A stretch of 64,000 nucleotides of DNA from CAZZKG01 sp964654825 (GCA_964654825.1 CAZZKG010000003.1:48328-112327), one strand, 5' to 3'. Counted from the first letter of the stretch, positions 17,971 to 26,826 are shown. Notes: generated by a model not told the origin, from the letters alone. Numbers and translations: made by a program.

Positions 17971-18008
17971 TTGACAAAATGGCAACATGTGTGCTATCAT
18001 TTTGTCAA
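17971..18008 (+). promoter_or_regulatory. Sigma-70 promoter inside an 11-bp inverted repeat, upstream of the PAS kinase
   Basis: TTGACA (17971-17976), 18 bp, TATCAT (17995-18000). The same bases form the perfect inverted repeat TTGACAAAATG (17971-17981) / CATTTTGTCAA (17998-18008), so both hexamers would be covered by a dimeric repressor. The rest of the 17785-18047 gap shows nothing else. Confidence 0.72.
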
Positions 18009-18047
18009 AATGGTTGACGAACAGGTGATTGTGGAGGAGAAAAATTT

Positions 18048-20708
18048 ATGATCAAGCCTGATGAGATCCTTGAATCTCTCGTCACGGTTATGGCAGATAG
18101 CTCGAACCTGGATTCCCTCATGGTTGCTTCACTCGACCTCCTTATCAAAGTGTCCCGAGCCAGTGGAGGGTATCTTCGGGTTGTCGATGCGGCAGGGGAG
18201 GGGAAGACTGTCAGAAAACATTTCTCCCGCGAAGCCTTTCAAATGGTGAACAAACCGGAGTATCAAAACGGCAAGGTCAAAGCCGGGGTCATGAGTACTT
18301 CGACGGGAAAAGTCCTCATATTTCTCTTCTGTGAGAATGAAACGCAGACCGGGTTTGTTGCCCTTGACTACCGGAGTAGGTCCGTCTCATCGATCGATAA
18401 TAATACCGGCTCGATGGAGACACTTGTCCGGCTCATCGGTTACCAGATCGTGTCCAGATGTCAGGCCGAGATGATGCACAGGAGATACGAAGAGTACAAA
18501 CGGGTGATCGAGAAAGCACCGATCGGTATATTGATTTTCGACCACAGCGGCAAGCTGACTTCGATCAACCCGTTCCACACATCCGGACTTCCTGCCCACC
18601 GGGGTAAAGATCTCATCCGGACCACAAACGTGTTACATGATGAATCAATCAAACAGGCGGGACTTCTGAATTATTTCAAAAAACTCCTCGGGGGCGAACC
18701 GTTCGAGCTCTTCAATCACCCTTACACGACCATGTTCATGAAGAAAAATGTCTTTGTGGATGTCCGGGGTGTTCCCCTGATCGGTAGCGAGGGAAAGATA
18801 GAGGGCGGTATCGTTCTGATCAACAATGTGACCGAAAAGGCATGGCTCGAAGAGGAGCTCAGGAATTCCCGTGATCATCTCGAAAACATCATTAACAGTA
18901 TCGACAATGAGATCATCGTCGTCGATCGAAACCACACGATTCAGCTCGTGAACAACGCCTATATCAGAAATTACAATCTGGAAAGCTCTTCTCTCATCGG
19001 CATGAAGTGCTACTACGTGAGTCACGGAAAAAAGGAGCCATGTACACTCGAAAACAGGGAGTGCCCGGTGAGTAACGTCTTCGCTGATGGTAGGACACGG
19101 ACGATGATTCACCGTCATCAGGGGAAACACGGACCGAGGTCGGTCGAGGTCACCTACACTCCCCTGAAGGACTCGGAGGGTGAAGTTGTTAATGTCATCA
19201 TCGTCGCTCAGGATATCACGGAGAGGCTGGTTCTCGAGGTCGAGAGGGAGAAGACCAGGGAGGAATTGAGAGCAGTGTTCGAAGGTATTACCGATTCCAT
19301 CATGGTAATAGACCGGGATTTGAAGATCATCAAAGCCAACAGCGGAAGCGGCCTCCTCTACCACCTGAGAACGGATGACATCATCGGGAAAAAATGTCTC
19401 GATGTCATAAGAGGGAGCGGTGGAGGGTTTCTCGATTGCCCTGCCGAGAAAACATTCAAAACCGGCCACCCGCTCACACTCTCTGACTGTCTGCTCGAGA
19501 TAGCGAACCAGAAGTTATACGCTGATCTGTTCACCTACCCCTCATTCGATCAGGATGGCAACATCTCACATGTAATCATGTACATCCGCGATGTCACGGA
19601 GAGGAAGCTGCTCGAACGCAAATACAGGGACAGGGAAGCTCTGCTTGCGAACATCAGCTCCGACTCCGCTGATGCGATTTTCAGCCTGGACGACGATGAC
19701 ATCATCACCTCCTGGAACAAAGGTGCCCAGAAAATGTTCGGGTACGAGGAGAAGGAGGTCGTCGGGAAGAACATCGAATTACTCATCCCCGAGGAGGGGA
19801 AGAAGCAGTTCGAAGAGATTCGGACGATACTGTACCGGGAGGGTTTCGTCAGAAACGTCGAAGCCCGCTGGCAGACGAAGGACGGGCGTGAAGTGGAAAT
19901 CATTTTTACGCGAACTACCCTCACCGATGCCGATGGAAATGTCGTGGGGAGCTCCATCGTGATTAAGGACATCTCCCGTCTGAAAGAGATGGGCCGTGAG
20001 CTTATTCATGTGGAAAAGCTTGCAGTTCTCGGTAAGATGTCGGCCACCGTGGCACACGAGATCAGAAATCCCCTGGGTTCCATTACACTCAACCTGGATA
20101 TTCTGGAGGAGGAAATCGGTGCAGCCGGGGAGAAGCAGGACCCCATCATCCCCGAGCTCTTGTCCTCGATCAGATCCGAGCTCAAACGGCTCTCGCTGAT
20201 ATCCGATGACTATCTCCGTTTCACGAGGTATCCAAAAGTGAACCTCGCCATGATTGCGTTCGACGACCTCATTGCCGGGGCTGTCGGGCCGCTGAGGGCC
20301 CACCTCGAGTCGAGGGGCATCGACCTCGAGATTGTTCCGGAGGATGGGACAGGTGTGATCTCAGTTGATGAATATCAGATCGTCCAGGCACTGAGGAATC
20401 TGATTATCAACGCATCGGAGGCCATGCCCGAACCCGGCACAATCACCATAAAGTACGCAAGACATGAAGATATCGCTGTCATTCAGGTATCTGATACCGG
20501 TGTTGGGATACGCTCCACGGATCTGAACATGATTTTCGATCCTTTTTTTACGACCAAGGAGAAGGGTACCGGTCTGGGCTTGTCCATCGTGAAACAGATT
20601 ATCGAACTGCATGGTGGAAAGATCGAATGTGAGAGTACCCCGGGAAAGGGAACCGGTTTTACGCTTCGTTTTCCTGTCATGGAACCTGCTCCCGGAGAAG
20701 CCAGGTGA
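18048..20708 (+). CDS. Soluble GAF-like/multi-PAS sensor histidine kinase
   Basis: 886 residues without transmembrane segments, so a cytoplasmic sensor. The N-terminal 150 residues look GAF-like. At least four PAS units follow, e.g. 'APIGILIFDHSGKLTSINP', 'NEIIVVDRNHTIQLVNNAY', 'DSIMVIDRDLKIIKANS' and 'DAIFSLDDDDIITSWNKGA'. Two PAS units carry Cys pairs ('CTLENRECPV', 'CLDVIRGSGGGFLDC'), hinting at redox or metal sensing, which is inference. The kinase core has the phosphoacceptor H670 in 'ATVAHEIRNPLGS', then 'NLIINASEAMPE' and 'GTGLGLSIVKQI'. It resembles NtrB-like kinases. GTGA overlap with the sigma-54 activator gene makes them a cognate pair. Confidence 0.93.
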   Translation: MIKPDEILESLVTVMADSSNLDSLMVASLDLLIKVSRASGGYLRVVDAAGEGKTVRKHFSREAFQMVNKPEYQNGKVKAGVMSTSTGKVLIFLFCENETQTGFVALDYRSRSVSSIDNNTGSMETLVRLIGYQIVSRCQAEMMHRRYEEYKRVIEKAPIGILIFDHSGKLTSINPFHTSGLPAHRGKDLIRTTNVLHDESIKQAGLLNYFKKLLGGEPFELFNHPYTTMFMKKNVFVDVRGVPLIGSEGKIEGGIVLINNVTEKAWLEEELRNSRDHLENIINSIDNEIIVVDRNHTIQLVNNAYIRNYNLESSSLIGMKCYYVSHGKKEPCTLENRECPVSNVFADGRTRTMIHRHQGKHGPRSVEVTYTPLKDSEGEVVNVIIVAQDITERLVLEVEREKTREELRAVFEGITDSIMVIDRDLKIIKANSGSGLLYHLRTDDIIGKKCLDVIRGSGGGFLDCPAEKTFKTGHPLTLSDCLLEIANQKLYADLFTYPSFDQDGNISHVIMYIRDVTERKLLERKYRDREALLANISSDSADAIFSLDDDDIITSWNKGAQKMFGYEEKEVVGKNIELLIPEEGKKQFEEIRTILYREGFVRNVEARWQTKDGREVEIIFTRTTLTDADGNVVGSSIVIKDISRLKEMGRELIHVEKLAVLGKMSATVAHEIRNPLGSITLNLDILEEEIGAAGEKQDPIIPELLSSIRSELKRLSLISDDYLRFTRYPKVNLAMIAFDDLIAGAVGPLRAHLESRGIDLEIVPEDGTGVISVDEYQIVQALRNLIINASEAMPEPGTITIKYARHEDIAVIQVSDTGVGIRSTDLNMIFDPFFTTKEKGTGLGLSIVKQIIELHGGKIECESTPGKGTGFTLRFPVMEPAPGEAR

Positions 20709-22096
20709 AGAAAAAGAGTGATAAAACCGGAAATGATCACAAGGTCGTACTGATCGTCGAGGATGACGACAGTGTCAGAAGAAGCATCGATATTTCCTTG
20801 AAGCGGGCCGGATACGGGACCCTGATCGCAGAGAATGGTGACCAGGCGATCACTGCGTTGAGGAACAGGTATGTCCACCTTGTCCTTACGGATCTCAGGA
20901 TGCCCAAAACCGACGGGCTCGAACTGCTGAGAGCCGCGAAAGTGATCAGACCGGAGGCCGAGGTCATCGTGATGACCGCGTATGGAACAATCGAGACCGC
21001 GGTCGAGGCGATGAAAGTCGGCGCGTACGATTTTATAGAGAAACCGTTCAACCGCCAGACGCTCCTGGCACTCGTGAGAAAAGCTCTCGAGAAACAGTCA
21101 CTCGTCGTCGAGAACAGGTTGCTCAGGAAAAAACTCGAGGGGCTCGAGGACAAGCCGCTGTTCATCGGAAAATCCAGGGCTTCGAGAGGAGTTCTGAGGC
21201 TGGCCGAGCAGGTCGCAGCCAGTAAAGCAACCGTGCTCATCCAGGGGAAAAGCGGGACGGGGAAGGGTCTGGTCGCGAAACTCATTCATGAACTGAGCGA
21301 CCGGAGGGGAGGACCGTTCGTGCACATCAGCTGTGCCGCCATTCCCGAAACGCTCCTCGAAGCGGAACTCTTCGGATACGAGAGGGGTGCCTTTACCGGA
21401 GCGATCGCACGGAAGGAAGGCCGGTTCGAAATGGCGGCCGGTGGCTCGATCTTTCTCGACGAGGTGGGCGAAGCGCCACCTTCCACGCAGGTGAAACTCC
21501 TGAGGGTCCTTCAGGAGGGAGAATTCGAACGCCTCGGCGGCAAGAGGACCTTGAAATCCGATGCGCGTGTCATCGCCGCGACGAATCGGAATCTCCTCGA
21601 AGCGATGCAGGCCAATATGTTCAGGGAAGATCTCTATTACCGGCTCAATGTGATCACCATCACCCTTCCCACTCTCAGTGAGAGGACGGAAGACATACCG
21701 CTTCTGGCGCATCACTTCCTCAGCCACTACGCGAGGAAGAACGGCAAACGGGTGAAAGGGGTATCCCAGGATGTGCTCGACCTGTTCAACGACTACATAT
21801 GGCCCGGCAACATCAGGGAACTCGAAAATGTAATCGAACGCGCCGTCGTTATCAGCCAGGACGAGTACATCGATGTTGCCGATCTGCCCGATGAGCTCAG
21901 GAGGCGGAGGATACCGACCGATAAAGTGCTCCATATCCCGATCGGTACGAGTCTGAGAGAGACGAAGAAACTGCTCATCCTCGAAACTCTGAAGCACACA
22001 AACGGCGACAAGGGGACATCGGCAAAAATCCTCGGCGTGGCGACCAGGACCATCTACCGTCTCCTGGAAGAAGAGAAAGACAAAAAGAAGAACTGA
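20705..22096 (+). CDS. NtrC-family sigma-54 activator (REC-AAA+-Fis)
   Basis: 463 residues, GTG start overlapping the kinase stop. Receiver domain with the acidic pair E19/D20, phosphoacceptor D63 and K113. The AAA+ domain has Walker A GKSGTGKG (181-188), the sigma-54-contacting loop GAFTGA (228-233), Walker B 'SIFLDEVGE' (about 248-256) and 'YIWPGNIRELENVIERA'. The C-terminal Fis-type helix-turn-helix includes 'GTSAKILGVATRTIYRLLEE'. All elements for enhancer-dependent activation of sigma-54 RNA polymerase are intact. Its likeliest targets are the -24/-12 promoters at 22120 and 22823 just downstream, which is an inference from position. Confidence 0.95.
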   Translation: MKKKSDKTGNDHKVVLIVEDDDSVRRSIDISLKRAGYGTLIAENGDQAITALRNRYVHLVLTDLRMPKTDGLELLRAAKVIRPEAEVIVMTAYGTIETAVEAMKVGAYDFIEKPFNRQTLLALVRKALEKQSLVVENRLLRKKLEGLEDKPLFIGKSRASRGVLRLAEQVAASKATVLIQGKSGTGKGLVAKLIHELSDRRGGPFVHISCAAIPETLLEAELFGYERGAFTGAIARKEGRFEMAAGGSIFLDEVGEAPPSTQVKLLRVLQEGEFERLGGKRTLKSDARVIAATNRNLLEAMQANMFREDLYYRLNVITITLPTLSERTEDIPLLAHHFLSHYARKNGKRVKGVSQDVLDLFNDYIWPGNIRELENVIERAVVISQDEYIDVADLPDELRRRRIPTDKVLHIPIGTSLRETKKLLILETLKHTNGDKGTSAKILGVATRTIYRLLEEEKDKKKN

Positions 22097-22119
22097 TACT
22101 CCCACCTCCGATTTTCATC

Positions 22120-22135
22120 TGGCACAATAGTTGCT
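22120..22135 (+). promoter_or_regulatory. Sigma-54 (-24/-12) promoter of the Glu-receiver gene
   Basis: TGGCACAATAGTTGCT fits the consensus TGGCACRNNNNTTGCW at every fixed position. The predicted start is near 22147, about 90 nt before the ATG at 22236. It begins 23 bp after the activator gene's stop. Confidence 0.85.
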
Positions 22136-22235
22136 CTCCGCCTAAATATAACGTGTCCTCCTGCCGGGATCTCGCTGATTTTTTCTTCTTCTCCCCGGTG
22201 GGCATACTGAACACTTCCCATGCGGATTACATCTC

Positions 22236-22655
22236 ATGGAGAAACTCTCCCGGGCAATCCTCATCGAACCCGATGCCCTCTTCAGAGAAGCACTGAAGAA
22301 AGTTCTTGAGAGAGAAGGGTTTAAGGTTCTCGAGGCATGTTGTCTGGGTGAGGCCCTCCCCCTGATTCTCGGGTCGAACGTGTCCCTGATCACCACGGAG
22401 TTAAAACTCCCGGACTCGGAGGGACCGGAGACGATTGACCGGCTCCTCGACGTATCACCGGATTCTCAGGTGATCATCCTCACCGCCTTTCCCGAGCTGA
22501 TACCGAATGGCGGTTCTGATCGTTATTCCATTGAAAACGTTATATTTATGAGGAAACCGGTCGGTTTGAAGGATCTCCTCGAGAGAATCTCCTGTCCCCA
22601 AGCGGCGAAAACCCAGAAAATGAAAGACAAAATGTCAGGCGAAATCTCCTCATGA
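22236..22655 (+). CDS. Stand-alone receiver-like protein with Glu in place of the phosphoacceptor Asp
   Basis: 139 residues, receiver fold only, plus a short basic tail. It begins 'RAILIEPDALFREALKKVL', giving the acidic pair E11/D13. The phosphorylation strand reads 'SLITTELKLPDSEG', so E55 stands where receivers have Asp; compare 'LVLTDLRMPKTDG' in the neighbouring activator. T83 and K107 of the switch region are kept. Asp-to-Glu substitutions can mimic the phosphorylated state in some regulators, so it may be constitutively active or bind partners without phosphorylation. There is no output domain. Its own sigma-54 promoter precedes it. The Shine-Dalgarno is poor, so the start is only probable. 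Confidence 0.75.
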   Translation: MEKLSRAILIEPDALFREALKKVLEREGFKVLEACCLGEALPLILGSNVSLITTELKLPDSEGPETIDRLLDVSPDSQVIILTAFPELIPNGGSDRYSIENVIFMRKPVGLKDLLERISCPQAAKTQKMKDKMSGEISS

Positions 22656-22700
22656 GAGTTGATTTTGCCTGAATGTCGCATCCGGAGGTTTTCTCACCTC

Positions 22701-22719
22701 ACTTCTGTCAGACTGAAGT
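22701..22719. promoter_or_regulatory. Near-perfect 19-bp palindrome, candidate enhancer (UAS)
   Basis: ACTTCTGTCAGACTGAAGT has symmetric ACTTC-N-GTC-N-GAC-N-GAAGT with 16 of 18 paired positions matching. It is about 105 bp upstream of the -24/-12 promoter at 22823, the usual distance for NtrC-type binding sites. A second, shorter palindrome, GAGGA-ATA-TCCTC, lies at 22730-22742. Confidence 0.55.
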
Positions 22720-22822
22720 TGGAGTTGCTGAGGAATATCCTCCCGATCGAGAATCGCTTATGTAATAACTTGGGATATAAGTAGTTAGAGAATATACTCA
22801 CAGCCTCGACAGTGTTGATTCC

Positions 22823-22838
22823 TGGCACGATGGTTGCT
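22823..22838 (+). promoter_or_regulatory. Sigma-54 (-24/-12) promoter of the cytochrome operon
   Basis: TGGCACGATGGTTGCT matches TGGCACRNNNNTTGCW fully. The predicted start is near 22850, giving a leader of about 25 nt to the TTG at 22874. Confidence 0.88.
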
Positions 22839-22873
22839 TCTCTCTCAGTGAATATCATCAAGGGGTCAACACG

Positions 22874-23821
22874 TTGATTTTCTCTGTATCTCACAGACTG
22901 ATTATTTCCGCATTTCTACTGGTTATCGGGACTGTCGGGGCGGACCTTTTTGCCGAACCTGACGTCACAGTCGAAAATGTCACCTACGGTAAGTCACAGA
23001 ACCTCATCTTTCAGGCCCCGAGCAGCATCTATTATGATACCAGAAAAGCCGAGATCTATGTCACCGACTCGGGCAACGCTTCTGTTCTCATTTTTAATAG
23101 CCAGGGCAGTTTTCTCTTCAGTTTCAGACACTGGGTGAAGCGGGACGGCAGAGTGATACCCGGCGAGCCCAGAGATATCGTCGTGTCAGGACGCGGGTAC
23201 ATGTACCTCACCGATGCTCTCTCCCGGGAGATCGACATCATCAGCGTGAGGGGTGAGAAGATAGAGACGATCGATCCCGGAGATTACAAACCTTACCGTG
23301 ACAAAGTAGTGTATCCGCAGTACATGGCGATCGACCCGGCTGACACATTGTATGTCACCATTGATGGAGATGTCAAAGAGGTCCTCGTTCTGGATCCCGA
23401 GCTGAGGTTCGTGAGATCGATCACAGGCACCGGAGGCGGATTCGGGGTCCTCACCGGGATAGCGCTCGATGAGTCGGGCAGGGTGCTGGTCACAGACATC
23501 GAAGGGCCCGAATGCGTGCAGGTTTACTCCCGGGCCGGCGAGTTTCTCTTCGGTTTCGGCGTCAAAGCAATAGGTGATGAGAATTTTTCCCATCCTCACG
23601 GTCTCGCCGTCACCTCGGAGGGAGACATCTGGGTCGTCGACTCGTTCCGGCAGGTCGTCAAAAGATTTACACGTGATGGTACGTTCAAGGAAATGGTCGG
23701 TGGGTTCGGATTCAGGCCCGGTGATCAGCAGTATCCGATCGGGATAGACTCGGATCAGAAAGACAGGATTTTTGTCGCAGAGAAAGTTGGTCGCAGGTTT
23801 CAAATACTGCGGGCTCACTAG
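22874..23821 (+). CDS. Exported NHL-repeat beta-propeller, first gene of the cytochrome operon
   Basis: 315 residues, TTG start chosen because AAGGGG precedes it and the sigma-54 promoter places the transcript start just upstream. Signal peptide with 'LIISAFLLVIGTVGADLFA'. About six NHL-type repeats of roughly 45 residues follow, e.g. 'SIYYDTRKAEIYVTDSGNASVLIFN' (key: IYVTDSGNASVLIF) and 'PHGLAVTSEGDIWVVDSFRQ'. No enzyme motif. Propellers of this type are often encoded beside multiheme cytochromes and probably act as periplasmic or extracellular scaffolds. Two related propellers lie further along the same operon. Confidence 0.85.
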   Translation: MIFSVSHRLIISAFLLVIGTVGADLFAEPDVTVENVTYGKSQNLIFQAPSSIYYDTRKAEIYVTDSGNASVLIFNSQGSFLFSFRHWVKRDGRVIPGEPRDIVVSGRGYMYLTDALSREIDIISVRGEKIETIDPGDYKPYRDKVVYPQYMAIDPADTLYVTIDGDVKEVLVLDPELRFVRSITGTGGGFGVLTGIALDESGRVLVTDIEGPECVQVYSRAGEFLFGFGVKAIGDENFSHPHGLAVTSEGDIWVVDSFRQVVKRFTRDGTFKEMVGGFGFRPGDQQYPIGIDSDQKDRIFVAEKVGRRFQILRAH

Positions 23822-23889
23822 TGTTCTGTCCGCAGAAAATGGACTCGGGCGGTGCCTGGGAACGTTACCACGAAAGGAGGTGAAGTAGA

Positions 23890-24924
23890 TTGAGGAGATT
23901 CACAACTGGGGTCGTCGGAGCAGTGGCTGTACTCGCTCTTGCAAGTTTTGCCTTCGCGGGTGACTACCATCATGGTAGTACACTCAACTGCTCCGAATGT
24001 CATGTTATGCACTACAGTCAGTCTCACGGTTATGATGGTGGTGGAGTATTCACTCCGCTGGGCCCTGACGGTCCATACGAATATCTCTTGAGAAATGAGA
24101 TAAACGACCTGTGTCTCACCTGCCACGACGGACAGACATTCGCTCCGGACGTCTTTGAAGCAGGCACGCAGGTTGGACTGGTCAGGCAAGCCGGTGCGCT
24201 GAGTGAGGTGGGTGGACCTTCGCCCTACGAGGAGACAAACGGTCACACTCTCGGGACGACGGATGCTCCTCCTGGAAATGATGCAGGCTGGACACCGGAT
24301 CCGGACCAGGGTCTGACATGTACAGACTGCCATCAACCTCACGGTTACGGCGGTCCGACGGATGATCCATACAGGAACCTCAGCCCGAACTCGGGCGGCG
24401 GTTTCCACGCGTCCGTCACCTACGCTGTCGGAACGAATGATCTCGCCATGGACACCTACGAAAGGGTGAATTCAGGGTCGGATCACTATTCCTTCGACAA
24501 CGTAGACTTCAACGAGCCTGATCCCACGGGGTCCGGTTACGCCGCCTGGTGTAAGACCTGTCACACACTGTTCCACGGTGACAAGGGCGGCAGCGAGGTC
24601 GGCGGTGCCACAGGCGAAGAGTGGTTGAGGCACCCTCAGGCGGATGCCGACGTCGGTGATGTCGGTGGTGGACATTCAAGCGCTGATGTTTTTGTGGCTG
24701 ATGATGTCTATCCGAAGGTGATGACCGCTACAGAGAACTGGGCACCAACTGACCCGGCTGATGTGACGGATCACACGCCATCGTGCTTCTCGTGCCACAA
24801 AGCCCACGGGAACCAGAATCCCTTCGGGCTTATCTTCCTGGGGACAACCCTCCCCATTACGGAAGAGGGCACGGGCGACGGAGTGTATGTAACACTCTGT
24901 CAACAGTGCCACGTGCAGGGTTAG
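23890..24924 (+). CDS. Secreted hexahaem c-type cytochrome
   Basis: 344 residues. TTG start is supported by AAAGGAGGTGAAG 6-8 bp upstream and an immediate signal peptide ending near 'ASFAFAG'. Six CxxCH haem sites: CSECH, CLTCH, CTDCH, CKTCH, CFSCH, CQQCH. Further His residues in 'CSECHVMH', 'DCHQPHG', 'TCHTLFHG' and 'SCHKAHG' are likely distal ligands, so bis-His haems are expected. The 'ETNGHTLG' motif lies between sites 2 and 3. It shares this layout with the first half of the protein at 26837 and with the one at 35388. Covalent haem attachment would occur in the periplasm. A GC hairpin follows the gene, which may make its transcript more abundant than the downstream genes. Confidence 0.93.
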   Translation: MRRFTTGVVGAVAVLALASFAFAGDYHHGSTLNCSECHVMHYSQSHGYDGGGVFTPLGPDGPYEYLLRNEINDLCLTCHDGQTFAPDVFEAGTQVGLVRQAGALSEVGGPSPYEETNGHTLGTTDAPPGNDAGWTPDPDQGLTCTDCHQPHGYGGPTDDPYRNLSPNSGGGFHASVTYAVGTNDLAMDTYERVNSGSDHYSFDNVDFNEPDPTGSGYAAWCKTCHTLFHGDKGGSEVGGATGEEWLRHPQADADVGDVGGGHSSADVFVADDVYPKVMTATENWAPTDPADVTDHTPSCFSCHKAHGNQNPFGLIFLGTTLPITEEGTGDGVYVTLCQQCHVQG

Positions 24925-24942
24925 TAATCCCTGTTGATCGAG

Positions 24943-24975
24943 GGGGGTGCTGGTGGTGATCGCACCCCCTTCCTT
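24943..24975 (+). terminator. GC-rich hairpin after the hexahaem gene, attenuator-like
   Basis: GGGGGTGC (24943-24950) pairs with GCACCCCC (24962-24969) around an 11-nt loop, followed by the short T-rich TTCCTTT. The T-tract is weak, so partial termination is more likely than a full stop. Confidence 0.6.
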
Positions 24976-25000
24976 TGTAAGGATTTTTCGGACAATTTAA

Positions 25001-25918
25001 ATGATGAGATGTATTACAATGTTTTCGCTTCTCCTCCTCCTCGTGGTGAACACGGGTGCCGAATCTCAGATACTTCACTTCTCCCTCACCGAACGGTACG
25101 CGCTCTCCACCTTCCCCGGGGAGGGTGGCTTCGGGAGGATTTCCGACGTTTCCTACAGTCTCGATCTCGACGAGATTCTGGTGGCTGATGAGGTGAGGAG
25201 GAGAATTTTCACCTTCAAATCGGACGGCACTCCCGAGCAGGCTCTGGGAGTCGCCACCGATATCCCGCCGCCGTCTGCGACGGTTCCTGGTGGGGATGGG
25301 AAGGTCTATATCGTCGAGGCCCGGACGGGCAAGCTTTTTACGCTGAATCGTGTTGAAGGAGAACAAGTTGTTCCATTTCGAATAACCGGTGAAAAAATCA
25401 TGGATGAGGTCCGTGTGAGCGGTCTGGTGAGAAGCCGGGCGGGTGTTCTTTACCTTGTTACCGATGACGGGAAACAGATCATCATGTGTGATGGGGAGGG
25501 GCATTACCGCGGGATGAGTGACCGGGGAGTGAGGCTCGGGAGGCTCATCGCGATCGATGTCGATGACCGTGGGAGGATCATCGCCGCGACCCGTGGATTG
25601 ATCCCCCTCCGACTGTTCGATGGTTCGGGTTCTTTTTTGAGGAATATCGAGATCAGGGATCTCGCGACGGATATGTCGAGATCCGAGATCGGAGGTGTCG
25701 CATTCGATGCCCAGGGGAGGGTGTGGCTCACATACCCCGTGGATGGTCTCGTCAGGGTGTTCGATGAAACCGGAACGCTTCTGGACGAGATCGGGAGCTC
25801 GGAGATACCCGGCGGACTTTTTTCCCCGGCTGATATCGAGATCACCCCGATGGGCGATTTACTTATCCTCGAACGGGGATCGAACCGGGTACGCTGTTTC
25901 TCGATGGAATTACAGTGA
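25001..25918 (+). CDS. Exported NHL-like beta-propeller protein
   Basis: 305 residues with a signal peptide (MFSLLLLLVVNTGA region). Propeller-like repeats include 'DISYSLDLDEILVADEVRRRIFTF'-type units (seen: LDEILVADEVRRRIFTF), 'GVAFDAQGRVWLTYPVDGLVRVFD' and 'DIEITPMGDLLILERGSNRVRCF' (key: GDLLILERGSNRV). It is clearly related in layout to the proteins at 22874 and 25915. It has no cysteines for haem and no catalytic motif. Its stop overlaps the next start (GTGA), so it is coupled with the following propeller. A structural or docking role for cytochromes is inferred from context only. Confidence 0.82.
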   Translation: MMRCITMFSLLLLLVVNTGAESQILHFSLTERYALSTFPGEGGFGRISDVSYSLDLDEILVADEVRRRIFTFKSDGTPEQALGVATDIPPPSATVPGGDGKVYIVEARTGKLFTLNRVEGEQVVPFRITGEKIMDEVRVSGLVRSRAGVLYLVTDDGKQIIMCDGEGHYRGMSDRGVRLGRLIAIDVDDRGRIIAATRGLIPLRLFDGSGSFLRNIEIRDLATDMSRSEIGGVAFDAQGRVWLTYPVDGLVRVFDETGTLLDEIGSSEIPGGLFSPADIEITPMGDLLILERGSNRVRCFSMELQ

Positions 25919-26826
25919 AAAATAAATTCTTTCCTGTTGTGATGATACCACTGCTCCTGGTCTCCGTCTTTACAGATGTCGGAGAGGGAATCGCTGAGGT
26001 GCGCCTGCAACTGAAGCCCGCGGCAATGCTCACGGCACCGGGAGCCAGGCTTTCTTCGGTCGCTTACTCCGATGTCTGGGATGAGATCTACGCCGTGGAT
26101 ATGCTTACCGGGGATATCCTGGTGAGCAAAATGAAATCTCTAAGGTTCGATAAGCTGGAAGTGCGAGGGGAGCTCAAAGCATACGCTCTCACCGTCGGGG
26201 ATGAGGATTTTCTGTTCGTCACTGACCTCCGCGGGTCCGGCGTGACCAAGATCACACCCGCTGGGGATATCGTTACGAGAATCGATGTGGGCACGGAAGA
26301 GGCTCCCGGTACCTGTCTCGGCAGGATAAGGACAGGCCCTGAGGGCAGGATCTATGCCGTCGAGCGTTCCGGGGACAGGATTTTTATTTTTGATAACAAG
26401 CTCGAGTCCATGGAGATTGTTCACCTGGGATCCCCGTCCGACACCCTTACGGTCGTGGATCTGACATTCGGTGAAGGCGGGACGATTCTGGCTCTTTCTT
26501 CGAAAGGCCAGGTACTCCGGAAGTTCGATGGTTCTGGAACGTATCTGGGAGGGTTCGGGATCCACAGTACGGACAAGAGCGCATTCTCGCTGCCGAGTGC
26601 GATCACAAGGGGACCTGATGGTAATCTCTGGATAGTCGACTCCTTCCAGCACACTGTAAAATTGTACTCACAGACTGGTGATTTTCTCTACGCTCTGCTC
26701 GATATGGCCGCGTCCGGGAAAGGTCTCTACTTCCCGGTGGACATCGTATTCATCTCGAGGGACCGGGTTGCCTTACTGGACAAGGGATCATCGAGTATAA
26801 AGTTCTTCGAGGTGGAAAGCTCCTGA
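25915..26826 (+). CDS. Exported NHL-like beta-propeller protein
   Basis: 303 residues, GTG start inside the upstream stop. Signal peptide 'FFPVVMIPLLLVSVFTDVGEGIA'-like (hydrophobic VVMIPLLLVSVF). Repeats such as 'VAYSDVWDEIYAVDMLTGDILV' (key: EIYAVDMLTGDILV), 'RTGPEGRIYAVERSGDRIFIFD' and 'TRGPDGNLWIVDSFQHTVKLYS' mark a six-bladed NHL/SMP-30-like propeller. Paralogue of its upstream neighbour. It lies 10 bp before the 12-haem cytochrome gene, so the propellers and cytochromes are made from one message. Confidence 0.83.
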   Translation: MKNKFFPVVMIPLLLVSVFTDVGEGIAEVRLQLKPAAMLTAPGARLSSVAYSDVWDEIYAVDMLTGDILVSKMKSLRFDKLEVRGELKAYALTVGDEDFLFVTDLRGSGVTKITPAGDIVTRIDVGTEEAPGTCLGRIRTGPEGRIYAVERSGDRIFIFDNKLESMEIVHLGSPSDTLTVVDLTFGEGGTILALSSKGQVLRKFDGSGTYLGGFGIHSTDKSAFSLPSAITRGPDGNLWIVDSFQHTVKLYSQTGDFLYALLDMAASGKGLYFPVDIVFISRDRVALLDKGSSSIKFFEVESS

